Notes under the pieces: model-generated
What the model was told of the DNA's origin: nothing
What the model saw: the letters and a program-made list of their open reading frames with translations, nothing else
The model's database searches: none
Assembly (NCBI GenBank): GCA_023301795.1
Contig: JALZVU010000008.1
Location: forward strand, 1 to 64,000
Source of the DNA: Granulosicoccus sp.
GTDB lineage: Bacteria > Pseudomonadota > Gammaproteobacteria > Granulosicoccales > Granulosicoccaceae
Reading direction: 5' to 3'
DNA length: 64,000 nt
Position numbers and translations under genes: made by a program
Shown: piece after piece, positions 13,043 to 20,683 of the stretch
Layout of the letters: every line of letters starts with the position of its first letter
How positions within the stretch are numbered: position 1 is the first letter of the stretch

Positions 13043-13708
13043 CTACGGGTAGTGACGACACAATGCGACATGGCGGGGACCTGAACTCCCCGGGATGTCG
13101 ACTGGAACCAGTTCCTCGAGCCTGAAAGTGCTCGGCATGGGTTCCGGCAGAGTGTCGGTGTGAGCGAGCATTACTGCAACTTTTGCCTGTTCTGCGCATA
13201 GGGGGCGGCAAATACGCAAAAAATCTTCCGGCGCTGTGAAGGCGCGTGATGTGAGGAAGCTGGCTTTTATTGAAACATCCTCAACACGCTTGTTCAGCAG
13301 TTGCACGTTCTCAAGCCTCAGATCCATCATGACGTGCTGTTGAAATCGGGTTTTCTTACCGTTGGATTCAATCGATACAAAATGCAAGTCAGGACGAACA
13401 ATCGCAAGTGGCAGCACCGGCAAGCCTGCACCACTACCAATATCCACAATAGACTCTGTCTGCCCGTATGACTGGGCAACACGCTCAGGCATCCAGCGTA
13501 ACAGCACCAGACTATCCAATAGATGTCTGTTCACCATCGCATACTGATCACGTACAGCCGTTAAGTTGTACACCCGATTCCATTTCGCCAACAGCTCAAC
13601 GTAGCGCAATAGTCGTTCACAGGCTTCCTCAGGGACGCAGACGTTATGGTGTTCAGACAGATGCGCCACTCCTACTTGCAACGTCTGTTCGAGAGTAGCG
13701 TTTGTCAA
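13043..13708 (-). CDS. rsmG: 16S rRNA (guanine-N7)-methyltransferase RsmG
   Basis: Methylates G527 of 16S rRNA using SAM. The Rossmann glycine loop reads IVDIGSGAGLPVLPLAI, and the N-terminal helix contains KWNRVYNLTAVRD, typical of GidB/RsmG. The length of 221 residues is normal. It lies 6 bp after mnmG, in the conserved mnmG-rsmG-parA-parB order. Confidence 0.96.
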   Translation of the reverse strand: MTNATLEQTLQVGVAHLSEHHNVCVPEEACERLLRYVELLAKWNRVYNLTAVRDQYAMVNRHLLDSLVLLRWMPERVAQSYGQTESIVDIGSGAGLPVLPLAIVRPDLHFVSIESNGKKTRFQQHVMMDLRLENVQLLNKRVEDVSIKASFLTSRAFTAPEDFLRICRPLCAEQAKVAVMLAHTDTLPEPMPSTFRLEELVPVDIPGSSGPRHVALCRHYP

Positions 13709-13714
13709 AGCAGT

Positions 13715-15625
13715 TCAAGCAATCTGGCGGGCGGGCTGTTTTTTCAAATGCACCAGCAACAGCGATATGGCCGCAGGCGTAACACCCGATATTCGCGAGG
13801 CTTGTCCTATCGTGTCAGGCCTGTGTTCGCTGAACTTCTGCCGTACCTCGTTTGACAAGCCTTTTACCTCTGCGTAGTCCACCCAATCGGGCAAGGCAAT
13901 CTGTTGCTGGGTTCGCGTTTTATCGATATCTGCTTGTTGACGATCCAGATAGCCTGCGTACTTGCCTTGTATTTCCACTTGCTCTACCACCGCGGGTGAC
14001 GGCTGGTTAGCATCTGGTTCAACAATCTCCAACAGCTGGCCAAGCTTGATTTCAGGCATTTTCAACAAATCAGGAAGCCGCTTTTCGCGCTCGAACTTCA
14101 TCCCAGTTTGCTCGCACAGTAGCTTGGCTTGTGCTGTATCGGGCCTAATCCATAGGTCTTTTATATGTGTTTTCAGCTGCTCAATGGCCTCGCGTTTCTG
14201 GCTGAAAGCCTGCCAGCGCACATCGTCGACAATACCCATCTGGCGTCCGATTTCAGTAAGCCGCAAGTCAGCATTGTCTTCACGCAGCAGCAAACGATAC
14301 TCGGCACGACTGGTGAACATGCGGTAAGGCTCTCGTGTACCACGGGTAATGAGATCGTCGATGAGCACGCCAATGTAGGCTTCGTCACGACGTGGCGTCC
14401 ATGGCTCTAGGGCCTGAACCTTCCGGGCAGCGTTCAATCCAGCCATCAGCCCTTGGGCTGCCGCTTCCTCATAACCTGTGGTGCCGTTAATCTGACCGGC
14501 GAAAAACAACCCTGCTACCGACTTGGTTTCCAGTGATGCACGTAAACCGCGAGGGTCGAAAAAATCATATTCGATGGCATAGCCGGGGCGCGTGATGTGC
14601 GCTTTTTCAAAACCCTTAATCGACTGCACATACTGAATCTGGATATCAAACGGCAAACTAGTGGAGATGCCATTGGGGTACACCTCGTGTGTAGTCAGAC
14701 CTTCAGGCTCGATAAAGATTTGGTGTGAGTTCTTGTCACTGAAACGCACCACCTTATCTTCAATAGAGGGACAGTAGCGCGGCCCCACACCTTCTATATC
14801 CCCGGAAAACAAAGGAGATCGGTGCAACGCATTTCTGATCAGATCGTGCGTTTGCTCGTTGGTTTGCGTGATGTGGCAATGCACTTGCCTAGGGTGATCC
14901 TCTACGCTTCCCAGATACGAAAACACAGGCCGCGGCTCATCACCCGGCTGCGCTTGCAGAGTATCGTAGTTAATAGTGCGCCCATCGATACGAGGCGGTG
15001 TCCCTGTCTTTAGACGGCCCGTCTCGAACGGCATCTCACGCAGTCTTGCGGCCAGTGTCATAGACGGTGGATCGCCCGCCCTACCGGCCGACTGGTTGGC
15101 CTCTCCCACGTGAATTTTGCCAGCCAGAAAGGTGCCCACAGTTAGCACTACCGTGTGGGCTTTGAAGTGCACCCCCATCTGGGTAATGACACCTGAGACG
15201 CGCGACTGCTGGGAACCCGGCGAGGACTCTTCTGACAGAATCAGGTCATCCACCGCTTGTTGGAAAATCGTCAACCCGGGCTGGTTTTCCAGAATTTGCC
15301 GTATGGCTGAACGATAGATAACCCGGTCAGCTTGGGCTCTTGTGGCTCGTACTGCTGGGCCTTTGCGAGAATTGAGTGTGCGAAAGTGAATACCGGCCTT
15401 GTCTGCGGCAATCCCCATTGCGCCGCCCAAAGCATCAATTTCCTTCACCAGATGCCCTTTGCCGATGCCACCAATGGCAGGGTTACAACTCATCTGCCCC
15501 AGAGTATCAATATTGTGCGTTAACAAAAGCGTGGCGGCACCTGCGCGCGCAGAGGCAAGCGCAGCTTCGGTACCGGCGTGGCCGCCGCCAATAACAATTA
15601 CGTCAAAATGGATGGGGTACTGCAT
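13715..15625 (-). CDS. mnmG: tRNA uridine-5-carboxymethylaminomethyl modification enzyme MnmG
   Basis: FAD-binding partner of MnmE that modifies wobble uridine 34 of several tRNAs. The N-terminal dinucleotide fold reads [19 protein letters not shown]. The GidA signature region ([15 protein letters not shown]) and the C-terminal MnmE-binding helices are present. The length of 636 residues is typical. A good sigma70 promoter is 32 bp upstream (15657-15686). Unlike the usual arrangement, mnmE is not adjacent: about 3.6 kb of foreign-looking content intervenes. Confidence 0.97.
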   Translation of the reverse strand: MQYPIHFDVIVIGGGHAGTEAALASARAGAATLLLTHNIDTLGQMSCNPAIGGIGKGHLVKEIDALGGAMGIAADKAGIHFRTLNSRKGPAVRATRAQADRVIYRSAIRQILENQPGLTIFQQAVDDLILSEESSPGSQQSRVSGVITQMGVHFKAHTVVLTVGTFLAGKIHVGEANQSAGRAGDPPSMTLAARLREMPFETGRLKTGTPPRIDGRTINYDTLQAQPGDEPRPVFSYLGSVEDHPRQVHCHITQTNEQTHDLIRNALHRSPLFSGDIEGVGPRYCPSIEDKVVRFSDKNSHQIFIEPEGLTTHEVYPNGISTSLPFDIQIQYVQSIKGFEKAHITRPGYAIEYDFFDPRGLRASLETKSVAGLFFAGQINGTTGYEEAAAQGLMAGLNAARKVQALEPWTPRRDEAYIGVLIDDLITRGTREPYRMFTSRAEYRLLLREDNADLRLTEIGRQMGIVDDVRWQAFSQKREAIEQLKTHIKDLWIRPDTAQAKLLCEQTGMKFEREKRLPDLLKMPEIKLGQLLEIVEPDANQPSPAVVEQVEIQGKYAGYLDRQQADIDKTRTQQQIALPDWVDYAEVKGLSNEVRQKFSEHRPDTIGQASRISGVTPAAISLLLVHLKKQPARQIA

Positions 15626-15656
15626 GGCAAAGCCCGGTTATTCACTGAATGTGGTG

Positions 15657-15686
15657 ATTATACGGGCTATTGAGCCATGCAATCAA
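15657..15686 (-). promoter_or_regulatory. sigma70 promoter of mnmG-rsmG-parA-parB
   Basis: On the minus strand: TTGATT, an 18-bp spacer and a perfect TATAAT, ending 31 bp before the mnmG ATG. A near-ideal -10 with an acceptable -35 makes this the likely driver of the four-gene operon. Confidence 0.75.
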
Positions 15687-15802
15687 AAGGCTAATCGAGA
15701 GCAGCTCCACAAGTTCTCACACAAGCTTGTCAGATTGCGTTTGTAGGTCAACATCAAAACAATTCTGGTACGGTATGAAATTGCGGGTAGATAATCCAAA
15801 TC

Positions 15803-16348
15803 ATGAGCAGACAACTCTCAGATAGAGATGCTTTTTACGAAAAAATGTACTTTCATGAGTTGGCAGAGCGTGATCGCCTGGATGACCGATTTCGTACGTT
15901 ACTTACCATTGTGGTTATTGTGTTTGCCATGATCAGTTATCTGTTTAATGCCGTTGTTATCGACGATGTCTCAAACGTGCCTTTGCTATTCTGGCTGGTT
16001 TACGCCATTGCAGTTGCTTCGTTTATTGCTGCCATCACCTGTTACATCAAAGCGTGGCATAGCCAACACTACAACGCGTTTCCAATGTTGCACGACATTG
16101 AACAGTATATTGATCAGATTCAAACATATTATAGAGAGCAGACCGATGAACGTACGGCCATGCAATGGACAGAACAGGCGTTTAGCGATTACATGCGCCA
16201 GTCTTTTATTGACCATGCAAGTTTTAACGTTCGCGCAAACGATAACAAACGCTTCTGGCTGTACTACGGCAACAGCTTTATCATTAGCGCTTTCTTGTTT
16301 ACCGTAATGGCGTTTTTTCCTGTGTCACACACTTTTTTCGATCTTTAA
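15803..16348 (+). CDS. three-helix integral membrane protein of unknown function
   Basis: I do not recognise the family with certainty. The 181-residue protein has a charged N terminus (FYEKMYFHELAERDRLDDRF), two adjacent transmembrane helices (about 32-52 and 60-82), a roughly 70-residue soluble helical segment, and a third helix at 154-175. Paired N-terminal helices plus a cytosolic stretch recall membrane effectors of the SLATT or Pycsar-TM kind, but no signature proves this. It is the first gene of a plus-strand group that breaks the mnmE-mnmG neighbourhood. A polyproline micro-ORF and an ABC exporter follow. Confidence 0.7.
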   Translation: MSRQLSDRDAFYEKMYFHELAERDRLDDRFRTLLTIVVIVFAMISYLFNAVVIDDVSNVPLLFWLVYAIAVASFIAAITCYIKAWHSQHYNAFPMLHDIEQYIDQIQTYYREQTDERTAMQWTEQAFSDYMRQSFIDHASFNVRANDNKRFWLYYGNSFIISAFLFTVMAFFPVSHTFFDL

Positions 16349-16455
16349 AATAAAGGCCTCAATCTTTTCACTATAAGGATTGGGTGATTTCATAAATCGG
16401 CCCTGGTTGGCATGTATTCTCGACAAGTGTAAGCCCGGCTAACGAGATATTCGTT

Positions 16456-16566
16456 ATGACAAAAAGACCTGCACCACCTCCTCCACCTCCCCCACGGATT
16501 ATTCAAATGCCGCCCAAGGCACCTGCGCCCGCAACTACACCCGACAAAGCAAAAGAGCCCCGTTGA
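16456..16566 (+). CDS. 36-residue polyproline micro-protein
   Basis: Too short for the ORF track. ATG at 16456 opens MTKRPAPPPPPPPRIIQMPP and runs to TGA at 16564-16566. Proline makes up 16 of 36 residues, including seven in a row after RPA. There is no signal peptide or hydrophobic segment. The stop overlaps the TTG start of the next gene (TTGA), suggesting translational coupling. A Shine-Dalgarno-like CGAGAT is only weak. A Pro7 run usually stalls ribosomes and needs EF-P, so a leader or regulatory role is possible, as is a true small protein partner. It could be a chance ORF, but the composition and junction argue otherwise. Confidence 0.55.
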   Translation: MTKRPAPPPPPPPRIIQMPPKAPAPATTPDKAKEPR

Positions 16567-18383
16567 ACCAATCTACCCAAAAGCTTGCCTCATCCGAACA
16601 ATCAGCCCTATCCACGTTATGGCAGCTAAAACCGTTTTTGTCTGCCTACCGTGCCAGAGTGTTTGTCGCAGCATTAGCCCTGTTAGTCGCTGCAGCTGCA
16701 ACTCTTGCCATTCCATTGGCTTTTCGCTTTCTTATTGATCGGGGTTTCAGCGTCCCAGATGCGGTTAATGGTATTGAACCGGGCGACGTTAACCGTGTTT
16801 TCCTGACGCTGTTTGCGGTAGCACTGGTGCTTGCCATGGCCACTGCTATTCGCTTTTATTGCGTGTCCTGGCTGGGAGACAGAATTACCGCGGACATTCG
16901 CAAGCAGGTGTTCGCTCAGGTGCTAAAACAAGATCCCGTTTTTTTTGAAACCCTACGCACAGGGGAAGTACAGTCTCGATTATCCAGTGACACTACGCTT
17001 ATCCAGTCATTGATAGGCACCAGTATTTCTTTGGGACTGCGCAACGCATTGTTATTCATTGGTGCACTCATGCTGATGATCTGGTCGAGCCCTGCACTTG
17101 CCAGCATTATCGTTGGGTTACTGGTACTGGTTGTGGTGCCAATCCTTGTCGTTGGCAGGCGTGTGCGTAAATTATCACGCGATTCACAGGATAAATTGGC
17201 CGATACCGGTGCCTTGGCTAACGAGACGCTTAACGCCATGCAGACGGTGCAAAGCTATGTGCGCGAAGACATGGAATCACAGCGCTATGCAGATGCTGCT
17301 GATCAGGCATTTGCCACTGCTTTGCGGCGAAACCGTCATCGATCGTTTCTAACAGCTCTGGCTATTACGCTTGTATTTGGATCCATCGTGTTCGTTTTGT
17401 GGTTAGGTGCCAATGCCGTCATGGATGATCGAATGACACCGGGGCTGCTAACACAATTCATGCTCTACGCTGCCATTGTTGCCGGCTCCACAGGTGCTCT
17501 GGCTGAAGTTATCGGCGATGTACAACGTGCTGCAGGCGCAACAGAGCGACTGCTTGAGTTGATGAACGCAAAAGCTGGCATTACATCAGGGCATGGTGTT
17601 GTGCCACAAAGCGGAACAGCCGGAGCAACGGTATCACTGAACAACATCCATTTTAAATATCCAAGTCGCCCAGACACCCCTGCCCTGCAAGATGTCAGCT
17701 TTGAATTGTTACCAGGAACTACGGTTGCTCTGGTAGGACCCTCTGGTGCGGGTAAAACAACGGTTTTGCAACTGCTGCTAAGATTCTATGACCCGCAGTC
17801 GGGCACCATTGAACTGAACGGCATTCGCAGCAGCGATCTGGCGCTCGATGAGTTACGACAGGCAGTAGGACTGGTCTCGCAAGAGAGTATGGTGTTTTCT
17901 GAAAACGTGTCGAACAACATACGTTATGGAAAACTGGATGCTAGCGACGAGGAGGTATATCAAGCCGCCGCTGATGCACAGGCACTGGAATTCATCGAGC
18001 GCCTGCCCGATGGTTTTGATACCTATCTTGGCGAACGGGGTGTGCGGCTATCAGGTGGCCAACGTCAGCGACTATCCATCGCCAGAGCGCTACTGAAAAA
18101 CCCACCCTTGTTATTACTCGATGAAGCTACCAGCGCTCTGGATGCCGAAAGTGAATCTAAAGTACAGAAGGCGCTGGATAGGGCAATGAGTGGCCGTACC
18201 ACCCTTGTAATTGCACACCGGCTGGCGACTATTGTTAATGCTGATCAGATTATCGTGATGGATCAAGGGCGAGTTGTGGACTACGGTACACATTCCCAGC
18301 TACTAACGCGTGGCGGCTTGTATGCAAAGCTGGCCTCGATGCAATTTGGCCAAGCCACAAATAAATATGCTGCTATCGAATGA
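16563..18383 (+). CDS. ABC transporter, fused permease-ATPase (MsbA/LmrA-type exporter half)
   Basis: Half-size type IV exporter expected to dimerise in the inner membrane. An N-terminal six-helix ABC transmembrane domain covers residues about 25-310. The ATPase has Walker A GPSGAGKTT (about 392-400), signature LSGGQRQRLSIARAL (about 496), Walker B LLLLDEATSALD and the H-loop IAHRLAT. At 606 residues it is full length. TTG is the only plausible start, and it overlaps the micro-ORF stop by 4 bp. It resembles MsbA-like lipid or multidrug exporters, but MsbA is normally next to lpxK, absent here. Substrate unknown. Confidence 0.9.
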   Translation: MNQSTQKLASSEQSALSTLWQLKPFLSAYRARVFVAALALLVAAAATLAIPLAFRFLIDRGFSVPDAVNGIEPGDVNRVFLTLFAVALVLAMATAIRFYCVSWLGDRITADIRKQVFAQVLKQDPVFFETLRTGEVQSRLSSDTTLIQSLIGTSISLGLRNALLFIGALMLMIWSSPALASIIVGLLVLVVVPILVVGRRVRKLSRDSQDKLADTGALANETLNAMQTVQSYVREDMESQRYADAADQAFATALRRNRHRSFLTALAITLVFGSIVFVLWLGANAVMDDRMTPGLLTQFMLYAAIVAGSTGALAEVIGDVQRAAGATERLLELMNAKAGITSGHGVVPQSGTAGATVSLNNIHFKYPSRPDTPALQDVSFELLPGTTVALVGPSGAGKTTVLQLLLRFYDPQSGTIELNGIRSSDLALDELRQAVGLVSQESMVFSENVSNNIRYGKLDASDEEVYQAAADAQALEFIERLPDGFDTYLGERGVRLSGGQRQRLSIARALLKNPPLLLLDEATSALDAESESKVQKALDRAMSGRTTLVIAHRLATIVNADQIIVMDQGRVVDYGTHSQLLTRGGLYAKLASMQFGQATNKYAAIE

Positions 18384-18740
18384 TAGAGAAGGTGTTTTGT
18401 ATATCGTCTTGAATCACTGAGTAGTGTCGTTGATCAAGCGCTAAATCACCTGTTTTCCAGCAAGTCATAAAGCCAGCGAGGATCAGGCAGTAGCGCCTAG
18501 CACTGCGCTAACAACACGTGCCGGGTAGCCTGAAATCTTCTTCAAGAATGAATCTTCGCAGCAACGTCGCAGCGCGCATGTTGACCTTTGGCGGGGATAG
18601 GCTTTCACCCGCGATTTTTTCGAAATAGACTTTGGGCTGGCGAAGTAAAGTGACTCAGCAGGATCCATTGCCACGAACGTTTGCAGCAGCGAAAACGGAC
18701 CAGCAGATACGCCTTCGCGGAAATACATCTAAAAAGGTGC
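18384..18740. other. degenerate stretch after the ABC exporter
   Basis: No credible gene. A minus-strand ORF (18483-18728) directly follows the DUF1016 remnant, but it has no recognisable content and is arginine/cysteine rich in a way typical of off-frame reading. It may be decayed sequence of whatever gene once followed the nuclease. Confidence 0.4.
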
Positions 18741-19089
18741 TCATGACATTCCCGTGTTTTTGCCTTCCGCCAATCGGGCTTTGATTTCTATCAAGGCCGA
18801 GTGAAGCGTCTCCTCCAGCACTTCTTTAGGCGGCAATTCTGTCCAGTATTCTGCCATCATGATGTTGTCTTTTTGCAGATTCATCAGTTCGACTTGTTCG
18901 GTACCCGCCTCCGCACAGAGAATCAGGCCAATGGGTGACGCTTCATTCGGCTGACGTTCGTACTTATAATGCGCTGTTGACCGAAGCGACCGCCTGAGAC
19001 TTTCCGCGCGAAATAAAGCCCCGCAAATCTGTCAATAGATCCGGCGAATTCTGAGCAGCATTATCGAATGGGGTGAGATCGTCGTTCAT
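18741..19089 (-). pseudogene. DUF1016/YhcG-type PDDEXK nuclease, collapsed by internal deletion
   Basis: Two ends of one protein are joined. The N-terminal piece (from ATG at 19089) ends LLTDLRGFISRGKSQAVASV then NSAL, matching the start of the DUF1016 N-terminal domain. In the +1 frame this continues as YKYERQPNEASPIGLILCAE and MAEYWTELPPKEVLEE, the characteristic C terminus of the family, stopping at 18741. Roughly 200-250 residues are missing, including most of the nuclease core, and the join is out of frame. These proteins are commonly encoded beside type I restriction-modification genes; none is present here. Identification is from memory of the family pattern. Confidence 0.8.
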
Positions 19090-19195
19090 GGTGTGGTTGT
19101 GCAGTGACTCGTAAATGTAACTGGGTTGGACGATTATTTTCTCGAGGCAGGCAGATTTGATGTTTTTCAGTTGGGTGGTGTGTTTGGAGATTAGC

Positions 19196-20545
19196 TTATT
19201 TTCCAACACAAAAATTTGAAAATATCTCACCCAGCAAATCTTCGCTGTCGAAGCGACCAGTAATCTGTTCTAACGCTTGCTGTGCAATGCGTAGCTCCTC
19301 AGCTGCAAGTTCTGGCATCTGGTTTTCTTCCAGACGCAGCAGCGCATCACTGGCAGCCTGTCGTGCAGATTCGATAGCATCAACATGACGCCTGCGTGCA
19401 ATGTAGACGCCTTCCATCTGGTCGTCATGACCCGATAGCGCCAATAGATGCTGACGTAGCACATCGATACCTTGTCCGGTCTTGGCGGATACACTCAAGG
19501 TTGCATCGTATTCACTAATCAATCCTTGAAGCTCTTCACTGTTCATAAGATCAGCTTTGTTCAGCACTATACTCAATCGGCTCTTTGCAACAAAAGGAAG
19601 AACTGGCATCACAGGTGCAGAGGCATCAAGAATTATCAGTACATGATCCGCCTCATCGACTGCCTTGCGAGCACGTTCGATACCTAGTTTTTCAACAGGA
19701 TCATTGGTCTCACGTACACCTGCAGTATCAATAACATGCAGCGGCACACCGTCTATCGTTATGTCAGCTTTGAGCACATCACGTGTGGTACCGGCAATGT
19801 CTGTCACTATCGCCGCTTCATCGCCTGCCAGATGGTTGAGTAAACTAGATTTACCCGCGTTTGTGGTACCGGCGATGACCACGTTCAAACCGTCGCGGAG
19901 TCGTTGCCCTTGCGACGCCCGTGACAGGAGAAGATCAAATTGTTCCACAAGTGATTGGGCACGTGTCTGCAGATGGGGATCATCGAGAAAGTCAATTTCC
20001 TCTTCACTGAAATCCAGCGCTGCCTCCAGCCAGACACGTAACGCAATCAACTCTTCGTTGATCACCTGTACCTGTTGCGACAATTCACCACGCATCGCGC
20101 GTACTGCCGCACGCGCAGCCGCTGCACTACTACTTTCTATGAGATCGCTGATCGCTTCAGCTTGTGCAAGATCCAGCTTGTCGTTGTGGAATGCTCGCTC
20201 CGAGAATTCACCGGGGCGTGCCGCTCTGGCACCCAGTTCGATCACGCGAGTCAACAGTAGATCGAGGATAACTGCACCACCGTGCCCTTGTAACTCAAGC
20301 ACGTCTTCACCCGTAAATGAGTGTGGAGCACAAAACAATATTGCCAGGCCCTCATCGATAACGGCTTGTTGCTTATCGAGGAAAGGCAAATAGTGGGCGT
20401 GGCGGTTGTTCAGCTGGACGCCAGTAATGTATTGCGCAATAGCGCGTACGTCAGGGCCACTGATACGCACAATACCGATTCCGGCCTTACCTGCGCCAGT
20501 GGCTATCGCTGCAATGGTATCAGTAGACCCGGTGTGGTCGTTCAC
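19196..20545 (-). CDS. mnmE: tRNA modification GTPase MnmE
   Basis: GTPase partner of MnmG in wobble-uridine modification. The N-terminal formyl-THF-binding domain starts DTIAAIATGAGKAGIGIVRI, the G domain has GTTNAGKSSLLN, DIAGTTRD and NKAD, and the C terminus is the FCVGK cysteine motif. I start at GTG 20545 (449 residues), because the track's ATG at 20650 would read through a terminator and a 15-bp hairpin and adds 35 residues without homology. Confidence 0.95.
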   Translation of the reverse strand: MNDHTGSTDTIAAIATGAGKAGIGIVRISGPDVRAIAQYITGVQLNNRHAHYLPFLDKQQAVIDEGLAILFCAPHSFTGEDVLELQGHGGAVILDLLLTRVIELGARAARPGEFSERAFHNDKLDLAQAEAISDLIESSSAAAARAAVRAMRGELSQQVQVINEELIALRVWLEAALDFSEEEIDFLDDPHLQTRAQSLVEQFDLLLSRASQGQRLRDGLNVVIAGTTNAGKSSLLNHLAGDEAAIVTDIAGTTRDVLKADITIDGVPLHVIDTAGVRETNDPVEKLGIERARKAVDEADHVLIILDASAPVMPVLPFVAKSRLSIVLNKADLMNSEELQGLISEYDATLSVSAKTGQGIDVLRQHLLALSGHDDQMEGVYIARRRHVDAIESARQAASDALLRLEENQMPELAAEELRIAQQALEQITGRFDSEDLLGEIFSNFCVGK

Positions 20546-20570
20546 GTGCTGAGATAGATTGGTGCAGAGC

Positions 20571-20627
20571 AAAAAACCTGTTTGTTCGGCAGATTCAAAC
20601 GGGAACTCCCGGAAGATAACAAACAGG
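20571..20627 (-). terminator. branched intrinsic terminator after yidC
   Basis: On the minus strand CCTGTTTGTT pairs with AACAAACAGG 31 nt later and is followed at once by six T. Inside lies a small CGGGA-GT-TCCCG hairpin, so the structure would be branched. It lies just upstream of mnmE, so it likely separates the rpmH-rnpA-yidD-yidC transcript from mnmE. Confidence 0.6.
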
Positions 20628-20633
20628 CGAATG

Positions 20634-20668
20634 ACTGGATCGTGATGCAATCCGCATCACGATCCAGT
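20634..20668. repeat. perfect 15-bp inverted repeat between yidC and the terminator
   Basis: ACTGGATCGTGATGC, a 5-nt AATCC loop and GCATCACGATCCAGT form an uninterrupted 15-bp stem, 15 bp after the yidC stop. There is no T tract directly after it on either strand. It may act with the adjacent terminator as a 3' mRNA stabiliser, or be a mobile-repeat (REP-like) copy. No second copy was noticed in the window. Confidence 0.8.
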
Positions 20669-20683
20669 CTGATAGCACAACAC

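Noticed and set aside
18483-18728. 81-aa minus ORF after the DUF1016 remnant
   Set aside because: No family pattern; Cys/Arg/Ser-rich as in off-frame reading.
19665-20393. 242-aa plus ORF opposite mnmE
   Set aside because: Ser/Arg/Ala-rich antisense shadow of a certain gene.
20546-20650. 35-residue N-terminal extension of mnmE in the ORF track
   Set aside because: It reads through a terminator and a perfect hairpin, and the conserved MnmE start DTIAAIAT follows GTG 20545.
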